The notes under the pieces were generated by a model that did not search any database, had not been told where the DNA came from, and worked only from the letters and a program-made list of their open reading frames with translations. Shown here in pieces: positions 9,901-17,422 of a DNA stretch of 40,837 nucleotides. Location: IMG/VR virus record IMGVR_UViG_3300008448_000215, positions 1-40,837 of that record. The stretch is one strand, 5' to 3'. The stretch comes from a virus. The position numbers were made by a program, and so were the translations under genes. Numbering within the stretch: position 1 is the first letter of the stretch; every line of letters begins with the position of its first letter.

Positions 9901-12900
9901 TGTTGTGTTTTCCATTTATAATAGTATTAAAATCATAGGCTGATACTCCGTATGCTATATTGTGTTGACCATTTAAAATTAAACTATATGAAGTACTTGC
10001 TGTATTTCCAGAACCATTTACTATTGATGAAAAATTACCATTTATTATAAAGTTATTTCTACCATTATCGATAGTTGAATAATCAGTTTTAATTGTGTTG
10101 CCAGTTCCATTAAAAATACTTGACTTCGATTTGCTATTTCCAATATAATTATATTCGCCATTAATTATAGTAGTATAGAAACCATTTACGGCTGTATTAA
10201 ATTTACCAGTTCCAAAGAAATTAAATCTACCAAAATTTGAAAAATTATTTTGTCCATTTCCTATAAACGAAAATCCAAAATTTACATTAGATGTAAATGC
10301 CGTATTATTTTGTCCGTTTGTTATAACATTGAAAGCTCCTTTTGTTGTATTTCCAGAACCATTAAGTATTGTACTAAATGAAGAATTATTATCATAAGAA
10401 TTTACATAGTTGTAAGCCCCATTACCTATAAAAGAATAAGCAAAATTTGTTAAATCTTTTGTGGAATTGTTTTTTCCATTTACTATTGTTGAAAAACCTC
10501 CTTTGGCAGTATTTCCACTTCCATTTCCAATGAATTGATATCCTCTGGTCAGATAGGAACTTGCAAATGTTGAATTTTTATATCCTCCACCAATAATAAA
10601 AAATTTAGTTTTTCCTGAATTGTATTTACCGTTTACAATTGTGGCATATTGTGTAATCGCAGTATTTGAATTACCATTTAAAATTGATGTATAAGAATTA
10701 TCTACGTAATTGTTATATCCATTTCCTATAAAAGAATGTTTTCCAGATGCTTTATTATCTCTTCCATTAACAATGGTTGGAAATAAAAATTGCGTAGCAG
10801 TATTTCCTGAGCCATTTATTATTGAAGAATATTTAGAATTAGCGTTGTTATATATTCCTTGATTAATTATAGAAAGTTCTCCATCTGCTACATTGTATTG
10901 TCCATTGATAATTGAAGCTCTGAATCCATCAGCAAGATTTGCTCTACCATTAATTATTATTGATGTAACTGTTTTTGCAGAATTCTCAATTCCGTTTCCT
11001 ATGAAAGATCTTAAACCGCTTGCTGTGTTTCCAGATCCATTAATTATCGTTGACCAATTACTAGATCCTGTATTTTTTATACCTGAACCTATAAATGAAT
11101 ATTTCGAACCACTTTCAATTAAATTCTGATATCCACCTATGATAGTAGAATATTGTGATAATCCAGAGTTTGATTTTCCTGCTACAAGTGCAAAATTAGA
11201 AGAAGCTTGATTGTCTCCTTTTTGTAATTGTACAGCCATGGTTGCAGCAGCATATGTGCTAGTGCTTGTTCTTCCGCTTTCCCACAATGTGTGTCTAATA
11301 CCAAAAGTATCATTAAGTGTAAGTCCTGTTACAATTTCTATTGCAGTTCCAGCTGAGATGTTAGGTGCTGTTTGACCAGTAACATTTATTGTAATATAAT
11401 TATTGTTAAGTGATCTTATTACTTGAACATTGGTACCGGCAGAAATTGTTCTTAAATATACTACCCCTAAGTTTTGATTACTGTAAATATTTCCATCAGG
11501 AGATCCGGCATTACCTAGATTGTTAAAAGTCAGTCCGTATCCACCGGGTATTGTTATACCTGTTTTAAATACATATCCATTATTGTCAATGGTTAAAAAT
11601 TGAAAAGGTGTAGGTGGACCTTGGTATATATTTGTAATTCTTAAATATGGTACTGCAGTTGTATCTGCTGTTAATGCAATAGAAATGTTTTTGCCTCCGG
11701 TGATAGTAGATCCTGATTTAAATATACTATTGTTTAAACCATTTATTATTGTAGAATAATAAGTATTTCCAGTTGGAATGTAATTATTCTTACCATTAAT
11801 AATTGAATTATATCTTGTTTCTAGATTTTTATCATTTGAATAAATTCTGTTGTTTGATCCATTAAAAATTGAATTGAAATAACTATTTTTATTACAATTC
11901 AAAACTAAAGAACAATTAATACTTGATCCACTTATTAAATTATATACACCATTTTGTATTATTGAATAGAAACTTCCATATATTTTATTTTTATGACCGT
12001 TGCCAATTAAAGAATTTACACCTATATTTAAATTATTTGTTCCATTTAATATTGTTGTGAAACTACTAGTTGCAGTATTTTGAATACCATTTAAAATTGT
12101 TGAATTTACATTTGTTGTTAAAAGAAAATTTATACTAGGTGGATATACTAACTCATCTAAAGTTGGAGAAAAACTAAATATTTGATTATACAAACCATTT
12201 AATATGGATGAATATCTTAATGTTTTATCATGATAAACTTTATCACCAATTTGATTGTAAATACCACTTCCTATTAATGATTGCTTAGATTTTACAAAAT
12301 TATATCTACCGTTTATAACGTTTGAATAACTTGAATAACCAGAATTAAATTTACCTGCTAAAATATTAGAGTGTTCTGGCAAACCAATACCACTGTATAG
12401 ATATACTCTGCTTAATTTATTTTTATATCCATTAATTATATCAGCATAGTTAAATATACCTATATAATTCTGATTACCATTTTTTATTGAAGAATAATAA
12501 ATTACATAACCTCTATTTTGTTTTCCGTTATCTATGGATGAATAATTAGAATACTTTACATAATTTTCTTTACCATTTAAAATTGAAAAGAAATTTGTAG
12601 TAAGGGCAGAATTACTAGAACCATTTTTAATTGAGCTTTTTGAAGAATTTTTTATATAATTATCTGTACCCTGAATAATGGTATTAAAATAACCATCATC
12701 AATTGTATTGCCGCTACCATTAATTATTGTACCATAATCACTAGACGCACTTAAAGAATTATAAGCTCCATTTAATATTGAACCAAATCTGGTGTTATTT
12801 TTTCCATATAAACCATTTCCTATAAAAGAATATGGTTTTGTTGAAATATTATTATAACCATTTGTTATAATTGAAAATCTTTCATTGGCTAAATTATTTG

Positions 12901-13966
12901 ATCCATTAACAACAGTTGTGTATGCACTTAAGCCTGAATTAGAAAAACCATTACCTATTAAAGAAAAACCTCCATAAGATCTATTTCCAGAACCTCCAAT
13001 TATAGAGGCAAAATTACTATAAGAATAATTTGAATTACCTCCAACTACTAAAGAAGAATTTCCGTTTGTATAGTTATTAACTCCACCGCCTATAAAACTG
13101 GTAAATCCGGAAGATAAATTAGAATAACCACCAACAACTGTTGAATAGTATCCATATACACTATTTCCAGTTCCGTTTAATATAGAGGAAAATCTAGAGT
13201 TATTCGATATAAAATTTAAAGAACCATTTCCTATAAAAGAATATTGTGAAGTATATCCTGAATTATATGTTCCATTACCTATAAAAGAATAAGTAGAAGA
13301 TGATAGAAAGTTTTTTCTACCGCCTAAAATGTTGCCAAATTTGCTATAATTTGTATTTCCACTACCTGCCACTAAAGCCCAATCTGCATCAGTAATATGA
13401 TTGCCTCGTTGGAGTTGTACAGGCATAAAATAACTAGAATAACCACCTGTATTTGTTCTACCAGTTTCCCAAAGAGTATGTCTTATGGTTACTATGTTTG
13501 ATCCACTTATTATCTCAATAGCTGTACCAGCAGATAAATTTGTATAAAAAACTGTGGTATTGGCACTAGTTGTAAGATTGCCAAAACAATCAAGAGTTAC
13601 AATATCATTACAATTTCCACTTAAAGATGATACTTGAATAGTAGATGCAGTTAATCCGCTTACTGAAATATTTGGTTGTAAATAATATGTTATTACATTT
13701 CCGGTTGAGATACCTAAATTTGTTCCTGCCGAAAAACTTCTAAAATAATATGTGACACCAGTTCTTCCCGCAAAAACAGGAAAACCATTACCTAGTGTTG
13801 AAATACTTACTGTTCCGGTCTTTCCTCCAGTACTTGCACTAAATTCATCCAAATAATATCTTAAAGAACGTAAATTTACAACATCCTTATCGTGTAATGG
13901 ATCTGCTGCATTTACACCTCTTCTTCCAAAAAAATTTACACCTTCTGGTCCTAAAAGTTCAACCAT
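6938..13966 (-). CDS. giant repetitive tail fibre / adhesin, 2342 aa
   Basis: This is a very long virion fibre, probably trimeric. Residues 1-140 form an attachment-like N-terminus (VELLGPEGVNFFGRRGVNAADPLHDKD). Most of the rest is 14-15-residue motifs of the form (Y/F)SxIxNGxxNxAxx, reminiscent of the beta-roll heads of trimeric autotransporter adhesins. There are two large modules. Each opens with SAGTAIEI...HTLWE(T/S)GRT (near residues 144 and 870) and closes with YLRI...FLTID.NGYV (near 773 and 2097). A collagen-like Gly-Ser-Ser/Gly-Thr-Ser segment (about 2118-2172) precedes a C-terminal ~170-residue tip with no repeats, probably the receptor-binding part. The receptor is unknown. It lies between another fibre gene and terminase. 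Confidence 0.88.
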   Translation of the reverse strand: MVELLGPEGVNFFGRRGVNAADPLHDKDVVNLRSLRYYLDEFSASTGGKTGTVSISTLGNGFPVFAGRTGVTYYFRSFSAGTNLGISTGNVITYYLQPNISVSGLTASTIQVSSLSGNCNDIVTLDCFGNLTTSANTTVFYTNLSAGTAIEIISGSNIVTIRHTLWETGRTNTGGYSSYFMPVQLQRGNHITDADWALVAGSGNTNYSKFGNILGGRKNFLSSSTYSFIGNGTYNSGYTSQYSFIGNGSLNFISNNSRFSSILNGTGNSVYGYYSTVVGGYSNLSSGFTSFIGGGVNNYTNGNSSLVVGGNSNYSYSNFASIIGGSGNRSYGGFSLIGNGFSNSGLSAYTTVVNGSNNLANERFSIITNGYNNISTKPYSFIGNGLYGKNNTRFGSILNGAYNSLSASSDYGTIINGSGNTIDDGYFNTIIQGTDNYIKNSSKSSIKNGSSNSALTTNFFSILNGKENYVKYSNYSSIDNGKQNRGYVIYYSSIKNGNQNYIGIFNYADIINGYKNKLSRVYLYSGIGLPEHSNILAGKFNSGYSSYSNVINGRYNFVKSKQSLIGSGIYNQIGDKVYHDKTLRYSSILNGLYNQIFSFSPTLDELVYPPSINFLLTTNVNSTILNGIQNTATSSFTTILNGTNNLNIGVNSLIGNGHKNKIYGSFYSIIQNGVYNLISGSSINCSLVLNCNKNSYFNSIFNGSNNRIYSNDKNLETRYNSIINGKNNYIPTGNTYYSTIINGLNNSIFKSGSTITGGKNISIALTADTTAVPYLRITNIYQGPPTPFQFLTIDNNGYVFKTGITIPGGYGLTFNNLGNAGSPDGNIYSNQNLGVVYLRTISAGTNVQVIRSLNNNYITINVTGQTAPNISAGTAIEIVTGLTLNDTFGIRHTLWESGRTSTSTYAAATMAVQLQKGDNQASSNFALVAGKSNSGLSQYSTIIGGYQNLIESGSKYSFIGSGIKNTGSSNWSTIINGSGNTASGLRSFIGNGIENSAKTVTSIIINGRANLADGFRASIINGQYNVADGELSIINQGIYNNANSKYSSIINGSGNTATQFLFPTIVNGRDNKASGKHSFIGNGYNNYVDNSYTSILNGNSNTAITQYATIVNGKYNSGKTKFFIIGGGYKNSTFASSYLTRGYQFIGNGSGNTAKGGFSTIVNGKNNSTKDLTNFAYSFIGNGAYNYVNSYDNNSSFSTILNGSGNTTKGAFNVITNGQNNTAFTSNVNFGFSFIGNGQNNFSNFGRFNFFGTGKFNTAVNGFYTTIINGEYNYIGNSKSKSSIFNGTGNTIKTDYSTIDNGRNNFIINGNFSSIVNGSGNTASTSYSLILNGQHNIAYGVSAYDFNTIINGKHNRASKYYSLIGSGRFNTANSRFSTVINGSGNTVHYGRKYHLIGNGRGNFISAGPSVSTILNGYDNFIRPNNAGFSSENSIIGGSGNTVGTRSGLPPNVYSLGHTILGGRNNQIADYRHSTILNGINNLITLNNGGYNLIGGGKQNTIYHARLTNSLGFNTVLAGWLNRVGFSSPTPSGTRYDTKFSQVLNGYINTARTQFTTIINGRVNLVGKDRGVIDSTYSAIFSGSANTVYGSTSIIGNGKSNLISGSTSAILNGLTNDIYSNYSAIVNGKINRVIKNNAFNSTYSGIFNGSGNTVFGDLSFIGNGTSNLISGSTSAILNGFTNDVYSNYSSVINGKINRVIKNNAFNSTYSGIFNGSGNTVYGSQSFIGNGRSNLISGATSLIGNGQDNEIFSSYSTIINGSGNTTHRLTTQSSIIGGISNYISGQNTTNIFALIGQGFLNRIIPTRGAGYSFPFSIYQPEFATILNGTGNTNKTKFSTILNGKDNYIESRGGNGNMPKTGYTTIVNGVANTAITKHVFIGTGVENYAGIFANQGNQGYNVIVNGVQNKVVRKWGSILNGFKNSATTFYSTVINGEYNLANGIKTFIAQGSGNTAGFNTYATIINGKNNTASGIGSFIGNGSGNTAINTYSSTINGISNKATGIGSFIGNGLSNTTLGQYSAVVNGQENITNAIRSAILNGSGNTVSAGSTNSSIVGGSANIINSNVTNAVILGSTGLSLSNPSSSSTGNDNNHTYVDYLRIRNTPNGGTKFLTIDANGYVYSSTSGGGGGTSGSSGSSGAAGTSGSSGSSGSRGTSGSSGSSGSSGTSGTSGTDKGLIAANSGYINNPNANRYYVGNSIDGGWNAVPWDLQAGINAPATLTDNSDFNCGVPLPRDIGTSYKIKVCGMAYSRGAVGVSRNLTVQLSYLLCSDFAIDARSTKAIADNEATPVGFNSTSGHACFSVSANAPVDLLACETFLYVGFQVDNTLGNTLEFSYTISYEPA
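7450..7610 (-). repeat. collagen-like Gly-X-Y coding segment
   Basis: On the minus strand this stretch encodes about 17 uninterrupted triplets such as GSS, GTS, GAA and GSR, the glycine-every-third-residue pattern of phage collagen-like fibre linkers. In phage fibres such segments form trimeric stalks next to receptor-binding tips. Overlapping reading frames on both strands here are by-products of the repeat. Confidence 0.85.
8750..9250 (-). repeat. 198-base tandem repeat inside giant fibre gene
   Basis: Two to three copies of a 66-codon unit are visible. Each contains STYSGIFNGSGNTV, FIGNG.SNLISGSTSAILNG and INGKINRVIKNNAFN, with only a few substitutions between copies. This is much closer identity than between other motifs of the protein, so it looks like a recent in-frame expansion. 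Confidence 0.8.
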
Positions 13967-13973
13967 TTTAATT

Positions 13974-14003
13974 AAATACTATATCTCAAGATAAATAGTA
14001 TTT
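13974..14003. terminator. hairpin between two fibre genes
   Basis: AAATACTAT (13974-13982) pairs with ATAGTATTT (13995-14003). An inner ATCT/AGAT pair extends the structure. It sits in the 71-base gap between the Peptidase_G2 fibre and the giant fibre and ends seven bases before the giant fibre ATG. It is AT-rich with no clean U-tract, so it may act as an RNA stabiliser or weak attenuator instead of a terminator. Confidence 0.4.
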
Positions 14004-14037
14004 AAAATAAAACGAACTTAAAAATAATCAATAAAAA

Positions 14038-15579
14038 TTATTTGAAAAATATAAGAACAATACCATAATTACCATCAAAATCTTTAAATTTATTTAATAC
14101 AGGATAAGTTGTTCCGTTTTTGGCCATTCCTGTGTTTGTATCAACATCAACGAAATTCCCAGTTATTTGTTCTGAGGTTCTGACACGTAATTTTCCTAAT
14201 AAACCAACAACATCCCACTCTTTTCTCTTGTCTCTTGGAATGTAATTTATTGAATGATTATAATTCGGATTGAAAATTTCTTGCTCTCTTTCTTTCACAA
14301 AAATTCCATTTTTCTTATCTAAACCATCTATAATAATTTTATTTGTATTTTCTGGGCAAGGAATATTTTCATAACAAATTTCATTTTCATCATAAAAAAC
14401 AGTTTTTGTTTCGCCGTTTATTTCAAAATTATATTCATAATACTTTTCTATAAGTACATTACCCCATTCATCTTTCAAATGCATTTCATTCCAATAATCT
14501 TGATTAGAATCTCCTATGAATGCAGTAGTTGTAGAAATAATACCTATGGTATTTAAATTGTCAGATATTTTTATTTTTCCATTAGATAAACCAACAAAAT
14601 ACCCAACTCTTTTTTCATCATTTTGATTTCCATCTTCCCATTCAAAAAATTCTCCGTAGTCAGCACCTGATTGGTTAAAACTTCCCGGGCCTATTAAATT
14701 TATACTTGATGGAGATGTTCCAAATTCAATTCTTATCCTTCTTGTTGCACTAGTTCCCATTATCATGGAGTAACTATTAACAGGTCTTAGGGGAGTTGAA
14801 GAATTTGAACCTCTTCCAAACATGTGAATATCATTTTTAGGTGTCGAAGAATTATATAAATTCGTCAAAAAAATACCATGAAATGTTGATGCTCCTCCTC
14901 TATAAATCCTATTATCTCCACCAACCACTGAATTATAATTAGAGAAACTTGCTGTAGCAGTACCTCCGGGTAAAGTATTTACAACTACATTATTTATACC
15001 TATAACAAGATTATCTCTTACAGTACTACTTCCAGAAACTACGTTTCCATCTCCGACTATAAAGTTTCTTGATGGATTGCTTGCAGATTTTTTTATTTTA
15101 TTATTAGCTCCAAAAACTAAATTACTTGTTCCGTATATTGTATTGCCATTTCCATTAGCAATGTTATAGTTTCCTCCGTATATTTTATTTGTTTTTCCGT
15201 TTATTACTGTACTATACTTACTTAATGTTGTTATTCCTATTTGATTAGCTGAACCATTTAAAATAGAACTGTAAGTAGAAGAAGCATTTCTTATTTGATT
15301 GTTTACTCCATTTCCTATTAAATTAAATGAGGCTCTTGTATAATTTGTTTTACCACCTATTAAACAACTATAATCTCCTGTAACAGCAGAATTATTTACA
15401 CCTACAACTAAACCATAATTGCCAAAGGCAAAATTATAATTACTACCACCTATTCTACTAAAAATAGAATAATTTATAGTATCAGAAGACCAAACACCAG
15501 TAGTGGAGTTAACAAAACTATTAACTTTTATTCTTCCTTGATCTAGGGTATCTGTGGATAATATTAATTCGTATGGCAT
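14038..15579 (-). CDS. tail fibre with C-terminal Peptidase_G2 self-cleaving chaperone domain
   Basis: The N-terminal ~270 residues hold the same S.I.NG..N motifs as the giant fibre, for example LIGGKTNYT and STVINGKTNKI. From about residue 300 the protein matches the Peptidase_G2 family: DYGEFFEWEDGN near residue 307, RVGYFVGLSNGKIKI, GIISTTTAFIGDS, and WNEMHLKDEWG. In phi29 gp12 and GA-1 this domain is an intramolecular chaperone that assembles the trimer and then cuts itself off. I infer the same here: a short trimeric fibre whose last ~200 residues are removed during maturation. The gene starts 33 bases after the preceding virion gene. Confidence 0.87.
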   Translation of the reverse strand: MPYELILSTDTLDQGRIKVNSFVNSTTGVWSSDTINYSIFSRIGGSNYNFAFGNYGLVVGVNNSAVTGDYSCLIGGKTNYTRASFNLIGNGVNNQIRNASSTYSSILNGSANQIGITTLSKYSTVINGKTNKIYGGNYNIANGNGNTIYGTSNLVFGANNKIKKSASNPSRNFIVGDGNVVSGSSTVRDNLVIGINNVVVNTLPGGTATASFSNYNSVVGGDNRIYRGGASTFHGIFLTNLYNSSTPKNDIHMFGRGSNSSTPLRPVNSYSMIMGTSATRRIRIEFGTSPSSINLIGPGSFNQSGADYGEFFEWEDGNQNDEKRVGYFVGLSNGKIKISDNLNTIGIISTTTAFIGDSNQDYWNEMHLKDEWGNVLIEKYYEYNFEINGETKTVFYDENEICYENIPCPENTNKIIIDGLDKKNGIFVKEREQEIFNPNYNHSINYIPRDKRKEWDVVGLLGKLRVRTSEQITGNFVDVDTNTGMAKNGTTYPVLNKFKDFDGNYGIVLIFFK

Positions 15580-15612
15580 TTTTTTTTTAAATAAATAGTT
15601 TACTAAAGTTTT

Positions 15613-17409
15613 TTACAAAAATGTTTCATTAGATAAATTATCAAATGTAAATGTTTGATTTCCCCAAATTATATAAAAAATTAAATTTAAACCAAGGTCC
15701 GAATCAATAGTTATATAAGTGTCTATAGGTTCGTAAGCAGCATAAGCAGGTGAAGGTTGTGCTACCAATCTATAATAGCCACCATTTAAAAATCCAAAAT
15801 CAAAATATCCATCTGAGCCAGAGGTTCTATTAAATATTTGTCCACTTGAAGTTCCTACATAATCTTCAGTAACAGTTTCAGCAACAAGAGATGACGATAT
15901 TCTATCAATTCTTAAATCTAAATTTGTATTATTATATATGTTCGTCAAAGTCAAAGTCACATCTGGCATAGCTTGAGTTACAGTGCTAAATGAAAATGAT
16001 GAATCAGTAATACCTGTATTTGGACTACCATCAACTACATAAAGTCCAAGATTCGACCAATTTGTTGCACTATAAACAGCATTAACCCAATCTTGAGTAT
16101 ATAGTGTTCCAGTATAATCGATTGTCACAGTATTTATACCATCAGTAGCAGCTGAAATTGTATTAGGTAGCATAGTCACACCCACATCTGTTGTTGTAAA
16201 TGTAAATGTTGATGCATCTGGAGTGCTTCCCCCGATGGTCATACCAGAAATTTGATAAGAACCATTAAAAGTATTGCTAACATAATTTCTCCACGTATAT
16301 CCAGAAAAATAATATTGTCCAGAAGATTCAATTCTTGTATAAATTTCGTCAGACCAACTTGTAATACTTTGTTTATTTCCAAAAATATTTATTATTTCTT
16401 TAGTATTTCCTATTCTATAATTAAAGTCATCATTAGCTCTTAGCGGAGTTGAAAAAACTCTCACAAATTCAGCATCTCCAACTTGTTTATTAATAGTATA
16501 AGTATAAATTTCAGTACCCGAAAAAGGTGTATCTAAAATATCATAATTTACTTGCAATTGATAATAATCACCATCATCAACATTTGAAAAATTGAAGGTC
16601 GGGCTTAAGTTGTTTTGAACACCTTGAACTGCTATTAATTGTCTTCCACCAGATACATTTAAATTTGGCTTTTTAGGAGGAACAAAATAAGTGAAAAATG
16701 CACCATTGATTGTAATTCCTGTAAATGGAGTATCTCCTGTTATTTCAAATGGACCTATATTTGAACTATAAATGGTTGTTGCACTAGGTTCCATATATAA
16801 AAATACAGGAGTATTGTTAAGAGAATCATAATAATATGCATCTCCTAAAGTTAAGTCGTTACTGCTCTCAAAAGTAAAAACAGTATCTAATAAAAACTGA
16901 TCTTTATCATTGAATATAGGTTGAGTATATTGTCCTACATCTTTGTAAAGTGTCGGAAAGCTATATGTATAAGCACTATTAAAAATTGTTAATGCAGAAA
17001 CACTTTCAACAACTGACACTAATTTATTTTCGAAGAAACTTTCTATGTCACCAACTTCTTCAGTTTGAGGATTATTATAATATATTGTATACGCTGTAAA
17101 TGGTAATCTATATAAATCATGAGAAATAGTTGTATTTCCCGTATAATCAATTACAGATGTTGTTGATTCACCTGAAAAAAATAAAGTATATATTTTTCCG
17201 TTTGTTATATCGTAACTAATTGAATTATAATCTTCTCCATAATAATCTAAAGTAGCTCCCTCTATTTTATAAACAGGATATAAATATGTAAAACAACTAC
17301 CCAAAGAAATCTGATTAAAATAACCTGATGCATTAGATGTTAAGACTTGAGAAGATGTGTCTTGATTACCTGTTGTTTGTGATAAATTTGTAAATATTCC
17401 TGATGGCAT
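15613..17409 (-). CDS. unrecognised virion (baseplate/fibre-region) protein, 598 aa
   Basis: I do not recognise the family. The sequence is almost all beta-strand type, rich in Thr/Ser/Asn/Tyr, without membrane or signal segments. Residues about 250-420 contain Ig-like stretches (YYQLQVNYDILDTPFSGTEIYTY type). A C-terminal region (about 490-590) resembles carboxypeptidase-regulatory/Ig-like beta-sandwich repeats (SGSDGYFDFGFLNGGYYRLVA). It lies between a baseplate-like gene (13 bases upstream) and a fibre gene, so it is probably a baseplate-fibre connector or fibre protein. That is inference from composition and position. Confidence 0.7.
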   Translation of the reverse strand: MPSGIFTNLSQTTGNQDTSSQVLTSNASGYFNQISLGSCFTYLYPVYKIEGATLDYYGEDYNSISYDITNGKIYTLFFSGESTTSVIDYTGNTTISHDLYRLPFTAYTIYYNNPQTEEVGDIESFFENKLVSVVESVSALTIFNSAYTYSFPTLYKDVGQYTQPIFNDKDQFLLDTVFTFESSNDLTLGDAYYYDSLNNTPVFLYMEPSATTIYSSNIGPFEITGDTPFTGITINGAFFTYFVPPKKPNLNVSGGRQLIAVQGVQNNLSPTFNFSNVDDGDYYQLQVNYDILDTPFSGTEIYTYTINKQVGDAEFVRVFSTPLRANDDFNYRIGNTKEIINIFGNKQSITSWSDEIYTRIESSGQYYFSGYTWRNYVSNTFNGSYQISGMTIGGSTPDASTFTFTTTDVGVTMLPNTISAATDGINTVTIDYTGTLYTQDWVNAVYSATNWSNLGLYVVDGSPNTGITDSSFSFSTVTQAMPDVTLTLTNIYNNTNLDLRIDRISSSLVAETVTEDYVGTSSGQIFNRTSGSDGYFDFGFLNGGYYRLVAQPSPAYAAYEPIDTYITIDSDLGLNLIFYIIWGNQTFTFDNLSNETFL

Positions 17410-17422
17410 TTATTTATTTTTT

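Noticed and set aside
7900-13350. Many short near-repeats spaced about 45 bases, at first sight CRISPR-like
   Set aside because: They lie inside one long open frame, vary at third positions and encode the fibre's protein motif. There are no constant repeats with unique spacers.
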